From an uncultured Selenomonadales bacterium (GTDB taxonomy: Bacteria; Bacillota; Negativicutes; Selenomonadales; Selenomonadaceae), in NCBI GenBank assembly GCA_937915725.1, contig CALGGV010000030.1:1-9207 (forward strand): a stretch of 9,207 nt of DNA, written 5' to 3'. Positions within the stretch are counted from its first letter, which is position 1; each line of letters begins with the position of its first letter. Positions 5,018 through 9,207 of the stretch are shown here, piece by piece. The notes beneath the pieces are model-generated. The model was not told the DNA's origin. It did not search any database and was given only the letters and a program-made list of their open reading frames with translations. A program made the translations under genes and the position numbers.

Positions 5018-6265
5018 CTATTTTCTCGGCGCATTGAAGGTGAAAATTTCCATATTCACTAAAACTTTAATACGTTCCTTGCGAATCCATTCGCCAATTT
5101 CCGCGCCTTTAAGTTCCGGCGGCGCAAATTTTCCATTAACTTTTAAAATTTCGGCAAGAATAATTTTAGCGTTTGTCAAATGTGGCGGCAAGCCGTGATT
5201 ATCCAAATTGATTATATCGTTAAAATCGTCAACAGAAATTTTTGAGTTGTGAAGTCTAATTAAAAAATCTACAATTTTACCGGGACGCGTTATAACAGGG
5301 GCGCGCATATGTTCAGAAATTACAAATAACGCAATTTTTTTCCAATCTGCCGGCAAATGGATTCTTATACTCATTTTCTGCAAAACTTCAAGCCCGCGTT
5401 TATCGTGTTGGTAATGGTGTGGGAGCATTTTTGCAGGCGTTGTACCTTTGCCGAAATCGTGTGCAAGCGCGGCAAATCTTATTATAGGATTAGAATTTAT
5501 TTTTGAAATTTCGTCAACAATTTGCAAAGTATGTTCATAGGCGTCGCCTTCGGGGTGAAATTCAATGGGCTGAATTTTTCCGCGAAGTTGTGCAATTTCC
5601 GGAAAAGTAACTTCCAAAATTCCAGCACGTTCCAAATTTCTAAAAAAAATCGACGGCTTGTTAGTGGTTAAAGCATTTTCAAGTTCCGCAAAAATTCTTT
5701 CGCCCGGCTCATTTTTCAATTCAAAGGCGCAAAGATTCATAGCCTCTAAAGTTTCATCAGTAATTTCAAAATCAAATTGTGCGGATTGCCGAGCGGCTCT
5801 TAACGCCCTCACAGGGTCGTCAGTAAAATGTTTTGATACTGCACGAATTTTTTTGTTTGCAACGTCTTCACGCCCGCCGAAAGGGTCTATAAGTTTGTTG
5901 CGCAAAATATCAATCGCCATTGCGTTAATAGTAGTGTCGCGGCGATATAAATCTTGTTCAATCGTTACGCTAGGATCAAATTTCACGTTAAAACCGTGAT
6001 AACCCGCGCCAACTTTTTTTTCAGTGCGTGCAAGTGCTACTTCGCAACTTTTGCCGTCAATGTTTAGGGAATAAACCGGAAAAGATTTTCCGAATTTCAA
6101 CGCCTTAGGAAAAGTTTCAACAAAAATTTTTTCATTAATGCCGGTAATGCAATAATCCCTGTCGTGCGCCGGAACGCCACGAAATTTATCACGTACCGCG
6201 CCGCCTACCAAATACGCCGTGCCGCCAATTTCATTTACTTTTTGCGCAAATTCTAATTCAGTCAT
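5018..6265 (-). CDS. cca: CCA tRNA nucleotidyltransferase with HD domain
   Basis: A 415-aa enzyme that adds or repairs the 3' CCA end of tRNAs from CTP and ATP in the cytoplasm. The nucleotidyltransferase domain has GGAVRD (21-26), the metal-binding DRD (Asp35, Asp37) in HDRDYCITG, ALARTEKK (78-85) and RRDTTINAMA (108-117). The nucleotide-selecting segment DPVRALRAARQSAQF follows (150-164). A C-terminal HD domain has His245, His269-Asp270 (AHDFGK) and downstream His residues (283-287). This is the layout of the multifunctional E. coli-type enzyme, whose HD domain has phosphohydrolase activity. The ATG at 6265 has GAGGTGG 11 nt upstream. No clear promoter of its own is visible, so it may be read from the guaB/CAP operon across a truncated copy of its own 5' end. 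Confidence 0.93.
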   Translation of the reverse strand: MTELEFAQKVNEIGGTAYLVGGAVRDKFRGVPAHDRDYCITGINEKIFVETFPKALKFGKSFPVYSLNIDGKSCEVALARTEKKVGAGYHGFNVKFDPSVTIEQDLYRRDTTINAMAIDILRNKLIDPFGGREDVANKKIRAVSKHFTDDPVRALRAARQSAQFDFEITDETLEAMNLCAFELKNEPGERIFAELENALTTNKPSIFFRNLERAGILEVTFPEIAQLRGKIQPIEFHPEGDAYEHTLQIVDEISKINSNPIIRFAALAHDFGKGTTPAKMLPHHYQHDKRGLEVLQKMSIRIHLPADWKKIALFVISEHMRAPVITRPGKIVDFLIRLHNSKISVDDFNDIINLDNHGLPPHLTNAKIILAEILKVNGKFAPPELKGAEIGEWIRKERIKVLVNMEIFTFNAPRK

Positions 6266-6305
6266 TAAAAATTAAACCACCTCAAAAATTTTTATTTACA
6301 ATAAA

Positions 6306-6418
6306 TCAGAAAAATTTTTCTTTAATGCCGATAATGCAATAATCCCTGTCGTGAGCCGGAACGCCACGAAATTTATCACGTACCGCGCCGCCAATCTTAT
6401 TTATTTTTTTGCAAAATA
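6306..6418 (-). pseudogene. Truncated duplicate of the cca 5' coding region
   Basis: The minus strand encodes FCKKINKI-GGAVRDKFRGVPAHDRDY and ends CIIGIKEKFF-TGA (stop at 6306-6308). This aligns with Cca residues 6-48. The core of about 70 nt differs at only about three positions from the real gene. Relative to cca, 21 nt (codons GTAYLVG) are missing between two GCCGCC repeats, which looks like a slippage deletion. It has no start codon or ribosome binding site, abuts the stop of the CAP-domain gene, and is not expected to be functional. Confidence 0.85.
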
Positions 6419-6420
6419 AT

Positions 6421-6885
6421 TTAACCTTTGAAAAGTTGTACCCAGTAAACATTGCCGTTGTTATCGTGCCACGAGGCTAAGCCAACTTCTTTTACATTTG
6501 CATTTGTCATATTTTTGTAATGTCCGGGCGAATTGCGCCAAAGTTCAGTTGCGCCTTCAGCTGAAAGTCGCGTACCATAAGCGATATTTTCTGCACAAGT
6601 ACGATAATTAATATTAAATTCTTCAAAAACCGTAAAACAACTGGAGCCGTCGGGGCGCGTGTGTGAAAATAATTCTTCAAGTTCTTTAGCGCGAACTTCT
6701 GCCGCCGCCTGTAAATTTGAATTGGAATGCCACGCAAGCCCTTTAAGCCCGACTTCAGCACGTACTTTATTTAAAAGTTTTACGGCTTGTGCTTTTTCCT
6801 CAAAACTTCCGGATTCTGCCGCTGCAACTTTTGAAAATGTCAACAAAAATATTGCACAAAGAAAAATCACAGAAAAAATTTTCAT
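6421..6885 (-). CDS. Secreted CAP-domain (SCP/PR1-like) protein
   Basis: A 154-aa protein with a signal peptide at residues 1-23 (MKIF, hydrophobic core, then KVAAA before ES). The CAP domain follows at about 33-152. Motifs are LLNKVRAEVGLKGL (37-50), FSHTRPDGSSC (73-83, His75), CAENIAYG (97-104, Glu99), WRNSPGHYKNMTN (116-128, His122) and VYWVQLF at the end. These correspond to the CAP1-CAP2 signatures and the usual His/Glu pocket. Bacterial CAP proteins (YkwD type) are exported and their molecular activity is unsettled. The ATG at 6885 is preferred: GGGCGG lies 7 nt upstream, and an in-frame TTG at 6900 would precede that site. It lies 18 nt after guaB and is likely cotranscribed. Confidence 0.9.
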   Translation of the reverse strand: MKIFSVIFLCAIFLLTFSKVAAAESGSFEEKAQAVKLLNKVRAEVGLKGLAWHSNSNLQAAAEVRAKELEELFSHTRPDGSSCFTVFEEFNINYRTCAENIAYGTRLSAEGATELWRNSPGHYKNMTNANVKEVGLASWHDNNGNVYWVQLFKG

Positions 6886-6903
6886 AAAATCGCCGCCCAA
6901 ATT

Positions 6904-8409
6904 TTAATCAACAGTAAATTTATCCCTCAAAATAACATCGTGACTGCCGCCCTCAACAATGGAAGTTGCAGATACTAAAGTAATTTTTGCCTTTTCGCGC
7001 AGTTCCGGCAAATTCAACGCGCCACAGTTACACATTGTCGAACGAACTTTAGAAAGTGTCGATTCAACATTATCTTTGAGAGAGCCGGCGTATGGAACGT
7101 AAGAATCAACGCCTTCTTCAAAAGAAAGTTTTTTATCGCCGCCTAAATCGTAACGTTGCCAATTTCTGGCGCGGTTGGAACCTTCGCCCCAATATTCTTT
7201 GTAGTAAGTGCCGTTGATTCTGACTTTATCGGAAGGCGATTCATCAAAACGCGCAAAATATCTGCCGAGCATTAAAAAATCTGCGCCCATTGCAAGTGCA
7301 AGCGTCATATGATAATCATGAACAATGCCGCCATCTGAACAAATTGGAATATAAATTCCTGTCTTTTTAAAATATTCGTCACGTGCGTTGCAAACATCAA
7401 TAACCGCCGTTGCTTGCCCGCGTCCAATTCCTTTAGTTTCACGAGTTATGCAGATTGAACCTCCGCCAATTCCAACTTTGATAAAATCTGCGCCCGCGTC
7501 TGCCAAAAAGTTAAAGCCTTCAGCGTCTACAACATTTCCCGCGCCAACTTTGACATCTTCGCCAAAATTTTTGTGAATGTATTCGAGAGTAATTTTTTGC
7601 CATTCGCTAAAACCTTCAGAAGAATCAATACAAAGTACATCTGCGCCGGCTTTTAAAAGTGCAGGAACTCTTTCAGCGTAATCACGAGTATTAATTCCCG
7701 CGCCGACAACGTAGCGTTTGCGCCTGTCGATAAGTTCAAGCGGATTAGTTTTGTTGTCTGTATAATCTTTTCTGAAAACCATATAGCGCAGGCGTTGTTT
7801 TTTGTCAACGAGCGGCAACATATTAAGTTTGTGTTCCCAAATTAAATCATTTGCCATTGGTAAAGTTGTAGTTTCGGCGTCAGCGTAAATTAAATTTTCA
7901 AAAGGCGTCATAAAATCCTGCGCGAGTTCATTGCCGGTCATTCTGGTAATTCTGTAGTCACGGCTTGTAATAATTCCCAAAAGTTTACCGGTGGGCTTGC
8001 CGTCTTCAGTAACAGCCATTGTTGAGTGTCCCGTTTCTTCCAAAAGTGCAAGAATTTCTTTCAAAGTTGAAGTAGGTTTAACATTTGAATCACTGGAAAC
8101 AAAGCCGGATTTATAATTTTTGACGCGCTGAACCATAGACGCTTGATCTTTGATTGACTGCGAACCGTAAATAAAAGAAACTCCGCCTTCTTTTGCAAGT
8201 GCAATAGCCATTTTGTCATCTGAAACAGATTGCATAATTGCTGAAGTCATTGGAATATTCAAAGTTAAAGCCGGATTTTCGCCGCGCTTAAATTTTACAA
8301 GCGGCGTTGACAAATTTACATTTGCCGGTATGCAGTCGGTTGAAGAATATCCGGGTACAAGCAAATATTCGCCGAAAGTGTGTGAAGGTTCCTTGTAATA
8401 AAATGCCAA
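6904..8409 (-). CDS. guaB: IMP dehydrogenase with two CBS domains, divergent subtype
   Basis: IMP dehydrogenase oxidises IMP to XMP with NAD+, the committed step of GMP synthesis. In 501 residues it has the catalytic barrel split by two CBS domains (about 105-220). The catalytic loop is GIGGGSICITRE (Cys320; the usual form is GPGSICTTR). The Arg-Tyr dyad of the mobile flap sits in NWQRYDLGG (about 419-420). The flap/C-terminal region (YWGEGSNRARNW, then EEGVDSYVPYAGSL) is unlike the common E. coli or B. subtilis form. It resembles a second GuaB-like form I recall from gut Firmicutes. The start is TTG at 8409, giving MAFYYKEPSHTF, with AAGAGGTGA (8415-8423) 8 nt upstream. The GTG at 8418 lies inside that site. 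The gene begins 12 nt after the lipoprotein gene. Confidence 0.93.
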   Translation of the reverse strand: MAFYYKEPSHTFGEYLLVPGYSSTDCIPANVNLSTPLVKFKRGENPALTLNIPMTSAIMQSVSDDKMAIALAKEGGVSFIYGSQSIKDQASMVQRVKNYKSGFVSSDSNVKPTSTLKEILALLEETGHSTMAVTEDGKPTGKLLGIITSRDYRITRMTGNELAQDFMTPFENLIYADAETTTLPMANDLIWEHKLNMLPLVDKKQRLRYMVFRKDYTDNKTNPLELIDRRKRYVVGAGINTRDYAERVPALLKAGADVLCIDSSEGFSEWQKITLEYIHKNFGEDVKVGAGNVVDAEGFNFLADAGADFIKVGIGGGSICITRETKGIGRGQATAVIDVCNARDEYFKKTGIYIPICSDGGIVHDYHMTLALAMGADFLMLGRYFARFDESPSDKVRINGTYYKEYWGEGSNRARNWQRYDLGGDKKLSFEEGVDSYVPYAGSLKDNVESTLSKVRSTMCNCGALNLPELREKAKITLVSATSIVEGGSHDVILRDKFTVD

Positions 8410-8414
8410 AGTAC

Positions 8415-8423
8415 TCACCTCTT
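8415..8423 (-). promoter_or_regulatory. Ribosome binding site deciding the guaB start
   Basis: AAGAGGTGA overlaps the TAA stop of the lipoprotein gene and the GTG at 8416-8418. Its core is 8 nt before the TTG at 8409. Initiation at that GTG would put the start codon inside the Shine-Dalgarno sequence. Confidence 0.65.
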
Positions 8424-9066
8424 AAAAAAAATTAATCCAAACAATTTCCGCCTTGTCTACAATTAGCGGCGTCAATTCGTCAAGATTTTCAATTCTGTTA
8501 ACATACAATTTATCAGCGTCTTTGATAAAACTGATTTTAAAAATTAAATCGCCTACAAATTGTCCGCGCAAAGTTTCATCGCCTTTAATCGCCAAAGTCA
8601 TTGTGGCAAAATTTTCATTGACGGTAATATTTTGAATTTCGGTATGAACGGCGCGGAGTGTTTCTTCAAATTTGTTTGCAACATAGGCGTAAGGATTTTC
8701 TTCCGGCGTTTCAGGCTTAGGGAATTTTGCAAAGTAAGACGCTTGAACGTCCTGCAAAAATTTCAAATGACGTTCACGAAATTTTGTATTGTATCGTTCC
8801 AAAAATTCGGCGTCGTGCTGAAAATATAAATCGTCAGGATATTTTTCTTTGTAATATTCATAGTTTTTGGCAAGTTCAACTGTTCCATCGTCGTAAATCT
8901 GCGCGAAAAAATTTTCTAAGTTGACGCGCTCTGAAAGTTTCTTAAAATTTCTTTCAGCCAATGCAACTTGAATATCTGCAAGCGCATTTTCCGGCGAATC
9001 TTTTTTGCCGCAACCTGTCAACGCAACCACCATAAAAATTAAAATTATCGCAAATAATTTTCTCAA
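8422..9066 (-). CDS. Putative lipoprotein of unknown function
   Basis: A 214-aa protein with a lipoprotein signal peptide: MRKLF, a hydrophobic stretch (5-15), and the lipobox LTGC with the acylated Cys19. It should be anchored at the outer face of a membrane. The mature part is charged, with tyrosine- and phenylalanine-rich helical stretches (about 27-130) and a beta-rich C-terminal third (about 145-214). It has no motif I recognise; the layout recalls small lipoproteins with a DUF/NTF2-like fold, but I cannot support that. The start is TTG at 9066, with GGCGG 7 nt upstream; no ATG lies nearby in frame. It sits 25 nt after the preceding gene and 12 nt before guaB, so it is part of that operon. 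Confidence 0.82.
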   Translation of the reverse strand: MRKLFAIILIFMVVALTGCGKKDSPENALADIQVALAERNFKKLSERVNLENFFAQIYDDGTVELAKNYEYYKEKYPDDLYFQHDAEFLERYNTKFRERHLKFLQDVQASYFAKFPKPETPEENPYAYVANKFEETLRAVHTEIQNITVNENFATMTLAIKGDETLRGQFVGDLIFKISFIKDADKLYVNRIENLDELTPLIVDKAEIVWINFF

Positions 9067-9091
9067 AATCCTACCGCCTCTTTAGTATCGC

Positions 9092-9207
9092 TTAAAGTCT
9101 AGATTTAAAATCTTCGTAGCCGAAATTTTTTATCAGTTTTAAATTGCCGTCAAAAGTTTTTGAATAAATCGCAGGCAGTTTAACGCCGTTGAAAGTGTTG
9201 TTTTTAA
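9092..9207 (-). CDS. C-terminal end of an unidentified protein, cut by window edge
   Basis: The last 37 codons of a gene entering from the right edge, ending SRL then TAA at 9092-9094. The visible residues (NGVKLPAIYSKTFDGNLKLI, then KNFGYEDF) are mixed hydrophobic and basic, and I do not recognise the family. Frame, codon use and the 25-nt gap to the lipoprotein gene support it as the upstream member of the same operon. Confidence 0.6.
   Translation of the reverse strand, partial: KNNTFNGVKLPAIYSKTFDGNLKLIKNFGYEDFKSRL

Overview
The window is about 9.2 kb of AT-rich DNA with long A/T runs between genes, strong AGGAGG- or AGGTGAT-type ribosome binding sites and several TTG start codons. Together with the protein set (3D-domain cell-wall protein, E. 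coli-type CCA enzyme with an HD domain, a divergent guaB form I associate with gut Firmicutes), this suggests a low-GC Firmicute. My best guess is a Negativicutes/Selenomonadales relative, but that placement is inference. I see no phage, transposase, CRISPR or tRNA/rRNA genes.

Layout. 1-387 (-) is the N-terminus of a dCache chemoreceptor that continues off the left edge, with a hairpin in its leader. 657-2400 (-) is a compact operon: zinc-ribbon/membrane protein, then multi-pass membrane protein, then queC. It has a recognisable promoter at 2431-2460. 2410-2813 has no intact gene. It holds two copies of a terminator-containing repeat, a nine-codon remnant of a second 3D-domain gene, and an AT-rich insert sharing motifs with the 3' flank of queC. 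2814-3410 (-) is the 3D-domain protein, with a structured 5' leader. It is divergent from ridA at 3746-4117 (+). ridA converges on a gamma-carbonic-anhydrase-family gene at 4191-4739 (-), and a terminator lies between them.

Upstream of the gamma-CA gene, about 220 nt (4740-4964) look like a structured RNA with its own sigma-A promoter, a 9-bp hairpin, a C(UUCG)G tetraloop and a perfect 7-bp loop-to-5'-end pseudoknot. This is the strongest candidate for something undescribed. 5018-6265 is cca, preceded by a truncated in-frame copy of its own N-terminal coding region (6306-6418). From the right edge, an unknown gene's end (9092-9207), a lipoprotein (8422-9066), guaB (6904-8409) and a secreted CAP-domain protein (6421-6885) are closely spaced on the minus strand and probably cotranscribed, perhaps reading on into cca.

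Functionally the genes are mostly housekeeping: queuosine precursor synthesis (queC), GMP synthesis (guaB), tRNA 3'-end maintenance (cca), imine detoxification (ridA) and envelope functions (3D, CAP, lipoprotein). The unusual content is non-coding: two structured leaders, two partial tandem gene duplications and intergenic repeats. Several genes start at TTG or CTG placed by the Shine-Dalgarno sequence rather than at an upstream GTG created by the Shine-Dalgarno sequence itself.
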